The translations under genes were made by a program, and so were the position numbers. The notes under the pieces were generated by a model. That model did no database searches and was not told where the DNA came from. It was given only the letters and a program-made list of their open reading frames with translations. A stretch of DNA of 49,598 nt from an uncultured bacterium (GTDB lineage Bacteria; Cyanobacteriota; Vampirovibrionia; Gastranaerophilales; Gastranaerophilaceae): contig CACYKP010000009.1 in the NCBI GenBank assembly GCA_902775025.1, forward strand, positions 1 through 49,598, in the 5' to 3' direction. Of the stretch, positions 1-9,400 are shown piece after piece. Within the stretch, counting starts at the first letter, position 1. Every line of letters starts with the position of its first letter.

Positions 1-1319
1 GGGGCAAAACCCTCCGGCATGGATTTAACAAATTCCCAATGGAAATGACTTCCTTGAAGAACTACTGAATATCCCGCATCGTAAAATATTTTTCCGAAGA
101 TAATAGAATGGTGATTTCCTGCTCCTTCGCCAATTGAAGGATAAAATATCATTAACGGTGCATTTTTATCTTTTTGTAAAAGAAATTTGTATTTATAAGG
201 TTCCCTGCCTTCCGCAAAATTAACGGAACCTGTTTTAATCCTTCTTTCAAAGCTTCTGTTCCATAAAGAAATTTCGTTCCAAATTGATTTATGAGCTGAT
301 TTGTCATCAAAAAGTGCCGTTTTCATAGCATCAATAATTGGTGTTTGTTTTTGGTATCCTTCCAAAACAATATCAGCTTTTATTGCGTCATTAAGCGGCA
401 AAAGTGCTGCTTCCTGCGGTATAGTTGCTGCACCTCCGGTTGTTTGTCCTAATGTCATTATATTATCTCCTTTCTTTTCTCCTAAATTAGCTATAAGCTC
501 TTCTGCTTTTTCAGGTTCTCCTTCTTCAACGAGTTGTTTTTCTTCTGTTAAGAGTTCTTGCCTGTCATAGTTTGAATTTTTTATATAGTTTTCTATCCCG
601 AAAAGTTTTTTATGTATGTCGTAAGGGTCTGCATAAGTCGTTTCAATAAGGTGGGCAAGCGGCTGCATATAGGAGGTGCGATTAACCATAAGACCGAATT
701 TTACAATTGATATAATCGGCGAAGCTAAATACACACAAGGATCCAGAGCAGCTTCTAATGCTCTTCCGCATAATGACCGAGGGGTGCAGGAGTGTAATCC
801 CGGCATTACCAAATATGAGCCTGAACCCATTTTGCATTTGCATAATGCTTGTTCCATATTTTCGTTTGTGGGTTTTAGTTTGAAAATTTTATCGGCAGGA
901 TCAAAAAGCCCTCCGAGTCCTATTGTTGAATTAGTCAGAAATCTTAGTGTTTCACGTTTTATTCCTGCTCCGTCTTTTTGGAGTATGCAGCTTGCCAGAC
1001 GTTTAGGGTATTCAATGTTATTATATGCATCACGAATTCTGTCTATTCCGAATTTTGGCATAATTGATGACCAAATTATATGAACGGGCTTAGCTATGAA
1101 TTTATTTAACTTCATGTTCAGATTGAACATTTTTCTGTTAAATTTTTCGTGCTTGTCCTCTCCCACATACATTTTTGCGTAGTCGGGGTATCTGTTTATC
1201 TGTTCCGTTTCAACTGCTTGGATATCAATAGAATTTTGGTTATATACTTCTTCCGCAATTACAAGCGGATTAAATATTAAAATAAATATCAGCAGAAATG
1301 ATAAAAATTTTTTTCTCAA
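1..1319 (-). CDS. MlaA/VacJ-like protein fused to an alpha/beta-hydrolase-like domain (3' end cut by window edge)
   Basis: The minus-strand frame is open from a TTG at 1319 to the window edge (439 codons, no stop). The TTG follows AAGGAG at a 7-nt gap. Residues 1-22 look like a Sec signal peptide, but there is no lipobox Cys, unlike classical MlaA lipoproteins. Residues about 60-250 follow the MlaA/VacJ pattern: NRKMF..N near residue 61, TNSTIGLGGLFDPA ending at 142, then GSGSYLVMPG. MlaA removes phospholipid from the outer membrane outer leaflet and hands it to MlaC. An acidic linker follows. From about residue 385 the sequence reads IFYPSIGEGAGNHHS, then GYSVVLQGSHFHWEF, like the start of an alpha/beta-hydrolase fold with an oxyanion/GH-type loop. 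The catalytic end lies outside the window. The MlaA call is firm. The hydrolase call is an inference from a partial domain. Confidence 0.8.
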   Translation of the reverse strand, partial: MRKKFLSFLLIFILIFNPLVIAEEVYNQNSIDIQAVETEQINRYPDYAKMYVGEDKHEKFNRKMFNLNMKLNKFIAKPVHIIWSSIMPKFGIDRIRDAYNNIEYPKRLASCILQKDGAGIKRETLRFLTNSTIGLGGLFDPADKIFKLKPTNENMEQALCKCKMGSGSYLVMPGLHSCTPRSLCGRALEAALDPCVYLASPIISIVKFGLMVNRTSYMQPLAHLIETTYADPYDIHKKLFGIENYIKNSNYDRQELLTEEKQLVEEGEPEKAEELIANLGEKKGDNIMTLGQTTGGAATIPQEAALLPLNDAIKADIVLEGYQKQTPIIDAMKTALFDDKSAHKSIWNEISLWNRSFERRIKTGSVNFAEGREPYKYKFLLQKDKNAPLMIFYPSIGEGAGNHHSIIFGKIFYDAGYSVVLQGSHFHWEFVKSMPEGFA

Positions 1320-1389
1320 ATGTTTTCTCCTTATAATTCTAATTTAAGAATTAAGAAGAAAAATTTTTATTATACGATTGTCCTGATAG

Positions 1390-1418
1390 TTGGGGGATAT
1401 TTAAAAAAGTGGTATAAT
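1390..1418 (+). promoter_or_regulatory. Candidate promoter for a leaderless small-protein gene
   Basis: TTGGGG (1390-1395), a 17-nt spacer and a perfect TATAAT (1413-1418) lie only 6 nt before the ATG at 1425. There is no Shine-Dalgarno in between, so transcription would start at or next to the start codon. Confidence 0.5.
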
Positions 1419-1424
1419 GTTGCT

Positions 1425-1682
1425 ATGTTAGAAACAAAAATTATTATAAGTTATATAGTTGTATGTGTTGCCTATTCTTTATGCAGACTTCATTATTTAA
1501 TGACTGTTAAAAGCGATGAAGAGTTTAATTCAATGCTAAATCAACTAATAGACCTTGCCGGAAGCAGAGATATTGTAAAAGTACTTATTCTATTACAGCT
1601 TGTTTTATCGCCGATAACAGCACCTTTTAGTATGCTTAAACAACTTTTTAAATTACTTTTTCCTAAAAATGATAAGGAGTAA
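1425..1682 (+). CDS. Small hypothetical membrane protein, 85 aa
   Basis: I do not recognise this family. The protein has two hydrophobic stretches, roughly residues 5-22 (IISYIVVCVAYSL) and 50-65 (VLILLQLVLSPITAPF), separated by a polar, acidic loop. It ends in a basic/polar tail, which suggests a small two-pass inner-membrane protein. The frame is open further upstream to 1320, but I chose the ATG at 1425: a perfect TATAAT sits 6 nt before it and the upstream extension would run through that promoter. The neighbours are a divergent MlaA-like gene and a downstream glutaredoxin with its own strong ribosome binding site. Confidence 0.55.
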   Translation: MLETKIIISYIVVCVAYSLCRLHYLMTVKSDEEFNSMLNQLIDLAGSRDIVKVLILLQLVLSPITAPFSMLKQLFKLLFPKNDKE

Positions 1683-1751
1683 TATCCGTTAGGATAATGT
1701 AAAAATTTTTAAATAGGTTTAATTTAAGTGTGTTAATAAAGGAGGATTTAT

Positions 1752-1982
1752 ATGTTCGATTTGTATATTATGGAAACTTGTCCGTATTGTAAAAAAGTGA
1801 TGGCTTTTTTGAACGAAAAAGGAATTGAGTATAATAAGATAGATATAGCTGATAAGTCAAATGAAGAAGCATTGATTAAATTAGGCGGAAAACGTCAAGT
1901 GCCGTTTTTTGTTGACAAAGAGAGAAACGTTCAGATGTATGAATCAATGGATATTATTGAATACTTAAAAACGGTTATTTAG
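1752..1982 (+). CDS. Glutaredoxin-like thiol oxidoreductase
   Basis: This is a 76-residue thioredoxin-fold protein with the classic CPYC active site at residues 10-13, the cis-proline segment RQVPFF (about 48-53) and the C-terminal helix after ESMDIIEYL. These are diagnostic of monocysteine/dithiol glutaredoxins, which reduce disulfides or glutathione adducts in the cytoplasm. The length is normal for the GrxC/NrdH class. A strong AAAGGAGG lies 6 nt before the ATG. It is followed at once by a strong bidirectional terminator shared with the convergent rseP gene. The substrate (glutathione or another thiol) cannot be told from the sequence. Confidence 0.85.
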   Translation: MFDLYIMETCPYCKKVMAFLNEKGIEYNKIDIADKSNEEALIKLGGKRQVPFFVDKERNVQMYESMDIIEYLKTVI

Positions 1983-1995
1983 TAACATTTATTTA

Positions 1996-2044
1996 AAAAA
2001 GAGGTCGGGCAAGCATTTTTATGCTTGCCCGACCTCTTTTTTTT
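1996..2044. terminator. Bidirectional Rho-independent terminator between glutaredoxin and rseP
   Basis: A perfect 16-bp stem (2001-2016 paired with 2021-2036) closes on a TTTT loop. It is flanked by an A-run on the left and a T-run on the right, so it works for both convergent genes. Confidence 0.92.
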
Positions 2045-2047
2045 AAT

Positions 2048-3409
2048 CTATTTATTCACAATAAGCGTAATATCATTAAATACAACAAATATCATTAATA
2101 TAATCAGTAGTGAGAAGAATATGGTTGAAACTATTTCTATAACCTTTTCGTCAACAGGTCTTCCTATAATTTTTTCTATAATTAAGAACATCAAATGACC
2201 GCCGTCAAGAGCAGGAATTGGCAAGATGTTTAATATAGCGAGATTCATTGAAATTAATGCTGCAAGCAGAATCCCCGAACTAGCGCCGCTTTTATCAATC
2301 ATATCACCGCCGATTTTTGTAATTGCAACGACTCCGTGCATATCTTTTAACGGAATGTTGCCTGTGAATAATTGACCTAGGGAATACATCATAATATATG
2401 TGTTATCCCATAGATAAATACAGCTTTCTTTTACTATAGAAACAGGTTTTTTGGTTTCTATCATTGTTTGTTTTGTAGCGAGTGCTACACCTATAACTCC
2501 GTTTTTGTCAGGATAAATAGGTTTTAATTCAATTGTTTCTCCATTTCTTTGAACGGTTAAATTAATAGGATGAACTCCGTTTGAAAGGACTTTTGCTATA
2601 TCGTATAAAGAGTATTTGCCGTCTGAGACATAAACGGTTTTGCCTTCTATTTGCTTAACTAATTCCAACAAATTTTCGTCTATTTTTACACCTTTATGTT
2701 TAAAATATTTTGCGCCCTTTGCAGCATATTTATCCATTGTTATAACTTCTTGACTCAAGTTCTCCGGAAGTCTTATTGCAAGCTCTTCAGGAATCGTTTC
2801 GTCTTTTGAAAGTCCGGGGTTTAAGTCTTTCAATCTTTTGAAATTCTCATCAACCGTAACAGAATCAATCATGCCGTTGTTTTTTGCACTATTTTTGACA
2901 ATAGTTACAAGAGAGTATGCGTTATTGATATCACAACCGTTTGCTTTTATGATTCTGTCTCCTGTCTGTAGTCCTGACTCCCAAATGCTTGCATCTTTAG
3001 GAGCGCTGATATTTCCTGCATATACTTCGTAGTTGCCGGAGGGAAGCTTGCCTGAATATATTGCAACAAACATAACAAGTGCAATTGCGCAAATGACATT
3101 TGCGATAACACCTGCTGAAACCACTATTGCTCTTTGCCATGCCGGTTTATTTACAAATCTTTCGGGTGAATCTTTTGGTAAGTCGCAATCTTTTTCGTCA
3201 TCAGGAAATGAAACATATCCTCCTAAAAGCATTGCGTGAACTAATATCTCTACATCGCCGACTTTTGTTTTGTATAAAGTAGGTCCGACGGGAAGTCCGA
3301 ACCCAAATTTATCAACCCTTATACCGAAAGCTCTTGCTGCAAAAAAGTGTCCCGCTTCGTGTACAAGTATAAGTAAACTTAATAAAAGTATCATTATTAA
3401 AATAGACAT
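2048..3409 (-). CDS. rseP: RseP-family site-2 protease (membrane zinc metalloprotease)
   Basis: This is a 453-residue intramembrane metalloprotease of the M50 family. The N-terminal membrane helix carries HEAGH (about residues 17-21), the zinc-binding motif with its catalytic Glu. A central region contains PDZ-like sequence (SGLQTGDRIIKANG). The C-terminal membrane segment carries NILPIPALDGGH, with the third zinc ligand Asp. Family members cleave membrane-anchored anti-sigma factors or remnant signal peptides. The central part is longer than usual, with an extra acidic/basic stretch between two PDZ-like parts (about residues 185-265). The ATG at 3409 follows AGAGGGAG. The gene stands alone here, without the common dxr/cdsA neighbours on the visible side. 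Confidence 0.93.
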   Translation of the reverse strand: MSILIMILLLSLLILVHEAGHFFAARAFGIRVDKFGFGLPVGPTLYKTKVGDVEILVHAMLLGGYVSFPDDEKDCDLPKDSPERFVNKPAWQRAIVVSAGVIANVICAIALVMFVAIYSGKLPSGNYEVYAGNISAPKDASIWESGLQTGDRIIKANGCDINNAYSLVTIVKNSAKNNGMIDSVTVDENFKRLKDLNPGLSKDETIPEELAIRLPENLSQEVITMDKYAAKGAKYFKHKGVKIDENLLELVKQIEGKTVYVSDGKYSLYDIAKVLSNGVHPINLTVQRNGETIELKPIYPDKNGVIGVALATKQTMIETKKPVSIVKESCIYLWDNTYIMMYSLGQLFTGNIPLKDMHGVVAITKIGGDMIDKSGASSGILLAALISMNLAILNILPIPALDGGHLMFLIIEKIIGRPVDEKVIEIVSTIFFSLLIILMIFVVFNDITLIVNK

Positions 3410-3434
3410 AAATTCTCCCTCTTTTTTTATGATT

Positions 3435-3463
3435 TTAGCACGAAATTATTTTTATTATATAAT
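3435..3463 (+). promoter_or_regulatory. Candidate leaderless promoter
   Basis: TTAGCA (3435-3440), a 17-nt spacer and a perfect TATAAT (3458-3463) end 6 nt before the ATG at 3470. No Shine-Dalgarno is present. The layout is the same as at 1390-1425. Confidence 0.5.
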
Positions 3464-3469
3464 CTTTTT

Positions 3470-4945
3470 ATGGCTATTCAAATCAACGAAATATCAGAAA
3501 AATATATAAATAAATTAGGGAAAAGTTATTTTAATACGGTCAAACACTCTGACGCAATATCAGCAATAAAAAATGCAGTAAAAGAAACTTCTGAGGCTCT
3601 AAAAGAAGAAATAAAGCAGGCTATAGAACCTTTAAAATCTAAAATTGCTGAGAAAGATGAATTTATAACTTCTCAAGCAAAAGAGAATGAAAAATTAACC
3701 AAAGAAAATCAAGAGTTAAAATCAAAGATAAATAGTTACAACCCGATAATACAAGAGGCATATAAACAAGGAATCACTCAAGAAATAAGAGAAAAGAAAA
3801 GTGTATTGGTTTCTGTTATTTCAGGACTTATTCGCAATAACGAAGAACTGAATAAAACAAAAAGCGTTCAATTGCAAAAAGTTAAAACAGAAGAAGTTCC
3901 TGTTGTTAAGAAACAAAATGGGACTGAAAAGGCACACAAAGTGCAAAATCGAACTGTAGCTATCAATCCTGAAATTATCAAAAAAATCGAAACTCAAAGA
4001 AAAAATCAAAAACTTGATAAGGAGCGTTTGGATAAAGCAGGTTTAATTATAAAAACTTTGCTTGAAGATGCTCCGCAGGATTCTTTCGCATATAGAGGAG
4101 TGCAAAAGCAATTCAAGAAAACTATGGATTATTATATTAGAACCGCAAATAATCATATAAATAATCGTTATTTTGAAAGAGATAATTATGGAAAAATAAG
4201 AATCGGAACAGACTCAAACGGTAGAATAATACTTAAAGAAAGAGGTTTTGAATTAAAAGATAAGTCATTTACCCCGTATAAGTTTAAAATATTTAATGCA
4301 GACGGCTCTCAAGTTGAAATCTATGACGGGAATTCGGATTCATATATAGAGTTTCGAGATACAAATGGACAAAAACTTTTAAAAATATGTTATGGCGAGC
4401 ATTATGGCATATTTATACATGATAAAAATGGAAAACTAATGGTAGCAGAAGGAATTAAAGATGGCGTTGTAAAATATTTGAACATAAATTTTAATGAAGT
4501 AAAACCGATAGCCGAAATAGAAAATGACGAAGTAATTAATGCTTATGCACGAAGATTGATGTTAGGCGCTAAACATGATTGCAAAATTTCAACCGTAGAT
4601 TTTGGAATACAGGGGAAAATTGTAGATGATGGCTATGGAAAACCCAAAATAATACAATATGGTGTAAAAGGAATAACAAGTATTGAAAAAAGAAGACCTG
4701 ACGGAGAGCGTAAAGATTTTAGTATGAGATTTTATAAAAATACAGAAAATGAGCATTGGGAGATACAATCTCTTTATGATGAAAATTATATAGGTGATAA
4801 AGACAGCTTCTTGCAAAGAGAAATTTATGAAAAGCGTAACTATGGTTTGGCTTCTCGTCCGCTTACAAAATCATTTACATTTCACGATTTAACAAAGCAT
4901 AAAATAAAACCTTGGGATTTCACAATTCTTAAGCCTTATATTTAA
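3470..4945 (+). CDS. Hypothetical protein, coiled-coil N-terminus and beta-rich C-terminal part, 491 aa
   Basis: I do not recognise the family. Residues about 25-90 form a strongly charged coiled coil rich in Lys and Glu. A Lys-rich linker follows (about 140-200). Residues about 235-345 contain short repeated beta-hairpin-like units with Asp/Asn-Gly turns (DSNGR, NADGS, DTNGQ, DKNGK), like the toxin-associated repeat-rich segments in the giant protein downstream. There is no signal peptide or membrane helix. The start has no Shine-Dalgarno but sits 6 nt after TATAAT. Its stop overlaps the stop of the convergent papain-like gene by 4 nt, with no terminator between them. Confidence 0.7.
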   Translation: MAIQINEISEKYINKLGKSYFNTVKHSDAISAIKNAVKETSEALKEEIKQAIEPLKSKIAEKDEFITSQAKENEKLTKENQELKSKINSYNPIIQEAYKQGITQEIREKKSVLVSVISGLIRNNEELNKTKSVQLQKVKTEEVPVVKKQNGTEKAHKVQNRTVAINPEIIKKIETQRKNQKLDKERLDKAGLIIKTLLEDAPQDSFAYRGVQKQFKKTMDYYIRTANNHINNRYFERDNYGKIRIGTDSNGRIILKERGFELKDKSFTPYKFKIFNADGSQVEIYDGNSDSYIEFRDTNGQKLLKICYGEHYGIFIHDKNGKLMVAEGIKDGVVKYLNINFNEVKPIAEIENDEVINAYARRLMLGAKHDCKISTVDFGIQGKIVDDGYGKPKIIQYGVKGITSIEKRRPDGERKDFSMRFYKNTENEHWEIQSLYDENYIGDKDSFLQREIYEKRNYGLASRPLTKSFTFHDLTKHKIKPWDFTILKPYI

Positions 4946-6321
4946 TTTGCTTTTTTATTTTTATTATACTCGTCTAAAGTAATTTTCCAGCTTTCTTCAT
5001 AATCGAAATCTTTGCTTGCAATTTCTTCAGGAATGCCGGCATGATGAATTTTAGGTAATAATTCCTTTTCGCTCATTTCAATAGGTACAGCTTTATCATC
5101 ATCAGAATCCTGACAGATGAACACTCCTTCTCCGTTTGGTTTTACCTTGTAGCTGACAATTGTAATTTCGTGTCCTGCAAGCCTGTTTTCGTTATATGGA
5201 TCAGGCCAAGTATATCCGATATTAATGTTATGTCCTGCTTTTAGTGTTGCAAGCAGTTCCTTTTTGATTGTTCCAAAATCTTTCGTATAGCCGCTCAAAC
5301 GTCCTTCTTCATCTACATTTTGATAAATGACTGATGTTGTATTTTTGTCTTCAATTACTGATTCTACAAAAGTTTTTTCAAATTCTATCAAACCTCCGTC
5401 ATCTTGTGTCCAATCATTTGGCGCACGTTTATCAGTTAGAGAATTATAAGTTTGTTGCGAACCTAATTGCATAAACGTTGACTGCATAAGAACATCAATT
5501 ATAGAGCGTTCGCCTTTATCTTTATGGTGATTTTGAATTCTTGCTCTTATTATTGCGTTTTCATCAGGTTTCAGTAAAACTGTTGCTGTATTAAAACCCT
5601 CTTTTTTCCAAGGGGTTTTGAATTTATTCAGTAACCAAACTGCATCAAGCGTATTTTCTGATAGACTATCCAGCTTAATTCTTTTTTCAACTTCATTTTT
5701 GGGAGAAGTCAAACCTTCCACCAGACGGAAAAATTCAGCAGTATGTTTTGTTGCTAAATCAAATTCAATACTTGCGGCAGGACAAGTTCCTGTGTGCATA
5801 TTGTCTAATTCGTACTTAGTCTGCATAATAGTTTGCGGATTGGTGCTTAAGCCTGTAATTAATCCTATTACTTGTTTTTGATATTCATTAGGAATATCTT
5901 CACAAGTTTGAGTAATCACATACGGATTGGCTAAAATATCCAGACATTCTTGTAAAATGGTATTTTTATTTAGTCCTGCATCACGTTCTTCCGTTATGAT
6001 TTTGTATAAATTATCTAAAACTGTACTTCTGTCGTTAGAATTGTTTTTAAGAAGTTTTCCGGATTTGAGTGCATATTCAAGTTTTCTTTTATATTTTGGC
6101 TCTACAAGTTCTTCCATAAGCTCTTTGTATTTTTTTTTCTCATCTTTCGTAGTAAGAGTTGTACGAACCTTAATCGTACTGTCATAAGCAGCAGGTCTGT
6201 AGTTTTGAGCTCTTGATTGATTTTCGGCAGGATTTGTAACCGCAGAATTTTGTTTGCGATTTACCTGTTGTATATTTTGAGGATTATTAATCCCAACGCT
6301 ATTTAATTGCACACTATCCAT
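4942..6321 (-). CDS. Papain-like cysteine peptidase candidate, 459 aa
   Basis: I know of no named family. Residues 1-50 are Asn/Gln-rich and look disordered, and there is no Sec signal. The rest has a plausible cysteine-peptidase order: Cys180 in TGTCPAAS at the start of a helix, then His384 in GHEITIVSYK, then Asp405 in ICQDSDD. The spacing and the H-x-hydrophobic strand are typical of papain/transglutaminase-fold enzymes. The intervening region has QLGSQQTYNSL and a GGLIEFEKTF helix. It is transcribed divergently from the giant multidomain gene and shares a 166-bp intergenic region carrying an HLR1-like repeat. The catalytic assignment is an inference from motif order. It could be an inactive or transferase-like relative. 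Confidence 0.6.
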   Translation of the reverse strand: MDSVQLNSVGINNPQNIQQVNRKQNSAVTNPAENQSRAQNYRPAAYDSTIKVRTTLTTKDEKKKYKELMEELVEPKYKRKLEYALKSGKLLKNNSNDRSTVLDNLYKIITEERDAGLNKNTILQECLDILANPYVITQTCEDIPNEYQKQVIGLITGLSTNPQTIMQTKYELDNMHTGTCPAASIEFDLATKHTAEFFRLVEGLTSPKNEVEKRIKLDSLSENTLDAVWLLNKFKTPWKKEGFNTATVLLKPDENAIIRARIQNHHKDKGERSIIDVLMQSTFMQLGSQQTYNSLTDKRAPNDWTQDDGGLIEFEKTFVESVIEDKNTTSVIYQNVDEEGRLSGYTKDFGTIKKELLATLKAGHNINIGYTWPDPYNENRLAGHEITIVSYKVKPNGEGVFICQDSDDDKAVPIEMSEKELLPKIHHAGIPEEIASKDFDYEESWKITLDEYNKNKKAN

Positions 6322-6358
6322 ACATATATAAAAACATTTATTCTACAAAACTTGCCCT

Positions 6359-6390
6359 AATGTAAACATTTGTAAAGATTTGTTTAATAA
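6359..6390 (+). promoter_or_regulatory. HLR1-like direct repeat in the divergent promoter region
   Basis: Positions 6359-6376 read AATGTAAACATTTGTAAA, an exact fit to WWTGTAAM-NN-WWTGTAAM. That is the reverse complement of the cyanobacterial HLR1 motif bound by the OmpR-type regulator RpaB. A third, weaker 10-bp unit (TGTTTAATAA) follows. The repeat lies 111 nt before the TTG of the giant gene and about 40 nt before the divergent peptidase gene. The element AATGCCGTTA follows at 6411-6420. Confidence 0.55.
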
Positions 6391-6487
6391 CTCTAAAGTT
6401 TTCACTTAAAAATGCCGTTAAACATGATGTACAAAGGTTTTTTTTATATTGACGTCATAACCTAAGTACGGAATAGATAATTAAGGA

Positions 6488-9400
6488 TTGGAACAAACAA
6501 AAACAATGGGTTTAGGCGATTTTTGGCTACAATCGAATAATGGGAAAAAGATTAGCTTAGATAATCTAAAGGAGCTTAAAAAGAGTGACCTTAAAAATAA
6601 TCCTGAGCTAATAAAATTGTTTGACATTTTTAATACAAATAAGTCAAACGGTTCAGAAGAAGTATTGGATAAACAAGAGCTAAATTCATTGTTTAATACC
6701 TTTTCTAAAGCTGCTCAATCACAAAAAGGTAAAAATACTTCAATTTTTGAAACAGAAGAAGCAGAAGACTTTATTAATTCTAATTCCATATTACAAGAAA
6801 CAAACATAAAAACATCTGATTTGTTTGATTTTCTGTCTAAAATTGTAAAACCTCAAAATGAGCAAAAAACAATATCAGAACCAAGTAGAAAGACAAAAAC
6901 AAATCAAGAAGTAAAGGCAGGTGTAATTGAATCTCTAAGAAGTGATAGTGATGAAACTCTTAAAATTATATCTAATATGAACAATGGCGACATTTCTGAT
7001 ATCTATGATTCAGTAAAAACATTTCTTGATATGGATACATCAAAAGCAAAAGTTCTTGAAGCCGCAGTTAACCAGGCTCAAGGTGCTAAATATATGGAGA
7101 AAGCACAGAGTGGAGGACTTACAAGGGAAGAATATATTAAGGCTAATAAACAACGTTTGCAGGATATGATGAAAGCTCGTTTGTATAAAAAAGATAAGAA
7201 TGGAATTGATTATTTAGATAAAAACAGAGCTGATTTAAAAATGTCACGCAAAGAGTTTGAAGCCTTGATGCTTGCAACAATAGAACGCATGACAGATGAT
7301 ATGGATATAAAATCAGTTAAAGAAAAAATGCGTCAACTTCCTATGACAACGGAAAACGGCGACAGATTTTTGATGGATTCTATAAAACAAAATGCTATAG
7401 TCTTGTTTGGAAAGGCAAAAAGTGCAGGCTGTTCAACATTGGATTTAGCAACTAAGTACATATATGATACGACCAAAATAGTTAAACCAAGTCCTGATGA
7501 TAAAAAATTACTCACTTTTGATGAAGTATTCTACTATGAACAAGGTGTAAATTATTCCAAAGAAGATTGCGAAAAATATTTGGATGTTCAAACACAACTT
7601 ACAAAAAACTTAAGTTCTTATAATAAATATCTTGAATTTAAAACGGGTGCAGATAAGATACTTAAAGAAAAAGATGCGGAAAAAGCTTTAAATGATGTAA
7701 TAAAACTTTTCGAACAATTTTATTCTGATCCTTCATATCCAAATCTTGCGTATAAAAATTTAAAATCTGTTGTAAAAAACAGTAACCTTCCTATAAATGT
7801 TACGCAAGATGAAACAGGTAGAATATCTATTTCTATGGTATCAGGTTCGGAAGACCTGTTACTAAGCTATGTGTCAGATATATTAGCGGCAGAAGGTAAT
7901 GTTCAACAAGAAAGATTGGATAAAGTTTTTGGCGGTAATGCCGAAGAAAAGCTTGAAGAGTTGCAAAAAGAAGTAGAACAAGCACATGAAAAAGCTTACG
8001 GTAATGATTTTTCATCGACATTAGGTAAAGCTATGATAGAAGATAATCAAACCTTTATCCAAAGATATACAGGTAATGCATCTATGACAGGTATGGGCTT
8101 GACTGTTGTTGGCGGAGTTCTTTGCTTCACCCCTGCAGCAGCATTGGGCGCTGCGATGATAACGGCGGGTAATACACTTGCAATTGGAGGAATGGCGGCT
8201 GAAAGCGGTTTAGGATTTTATGAAGCATCTACAAGAAAAAATGGTGCCGAAGATGGTGAGTACGAAGAACTTACAAAAACAATGCTTATGAATTTGGGCG
8301 GTTTTGGATTCGGTGGCATTGCAGGTAAAACAGGTATGAAACTGTTTAATAAATTTGTAAGTAAGGAATTGGATTCACTGCCAAAGTTATCTGAAGCGTT
8401 TAAGAGTGCAATGGTTAAGGGCAACAGAGCTGAAGCATTAAAAATTGTATGCTCTCAGCCTGAATACAGAAAACAGTTTGCAAAAGGTTTAGCTTCAAAA
8501 CTGCTTTCTGATTTCTCAATATCTTATGCAGGTGATTTAGTAATGATGGGTGTTCTTGATACCCAAGATGATTGGGAATCTCTGCTTCAATCTAACTTAA
8601 TCGGTATTTTAGCCGGCATGGGCGGTGATATAAAAGATGCCGCACATTTGGGAATGAAAGGTGATAGATATAGAACATTACAAAAGAAAGAACAAGACGG
8701 AACTATTACTGAAAAAGAAATGAAAGAACTTGCTCTTTTACGTCAAGACGCTGATATTCGGAATTTGTCAGGGGGAAATGAAGGGGTAAATGAGGGGGTA
8801 AATGGTAGAGTAGATGCAGAATCTAGAAAAGGTGTAATGCAAGAAGAAAGAGATGTTTTGCATCAAAAAAGTATGCAGGACTTACAGACAGAATTAACAT
8901 TACCCGATTTATTCAGAGCTTGTGATAAAAAGTTTGTAGAACAAGAGACTTTAAAAGAGGGTGAAAATATTTATACACCTGAAGAAAAATCCCAAATTCA
9001 AGAACTATACAAAAAAAATTCAAAGGTAGTTGCTGAATTATTAAATCTTCAAGCTAACAAAAATTCATATATTTACCCCGAAAATCGTTTTTCACCTCAA
9101 ATGATGCAAAAAATGATTGAGGTATCACAAAAATATCCAAAACTTTATGAGAAATTATTAAAATATGATTCTAATTTTGAATGGATGTATAGAGAAAATA
9201 TTATACAATATTTTGAGCAAGCATACGAAAAAAATAGTAAACTTGCAGATGAACTTTTTGATATGAAAGATTCTGAAAACGAGCCAAGATTTTTCGGTGA
9301 GAATTTGCTGCTTGTAGTTCAAAATATAGAGAAACCGCAAGTAAGAGATTTTGTATATTCAAAAGTTCTAAGAAATGGTAAAGAGGAATATGCTATTGAA

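Noticed and set aside
301-1083. Two plus-strand open frames antisense to the MlaA-like gene (301-570 and 676-1083)
   Set aside because: They are shadows: the minus-strand frame from TTG 1319 is open throughout and carries clear MlaA motifs. The plus-strand frames have no ribosome binding site or family resemblance.
1697-1714. HLR1-like pair upstream of the glutaredoxin gene (AATGTAAAAATTTTTAAA)
   Set aside because: The second half deviates at a core base, the region is a simple A/T run, and glutaredoxin does not belong to the effector-like set.
6476-6490. GATAAT 6 nt before TTG 6488 as a leaderless start of the giant gene
   Set aside because: No -35 at a good distance, TTG is a poor leaderless start, and the HLR1-like repeat suggests a start farther upstream (near 6415). 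An ATG at 6506 is an alternative start.
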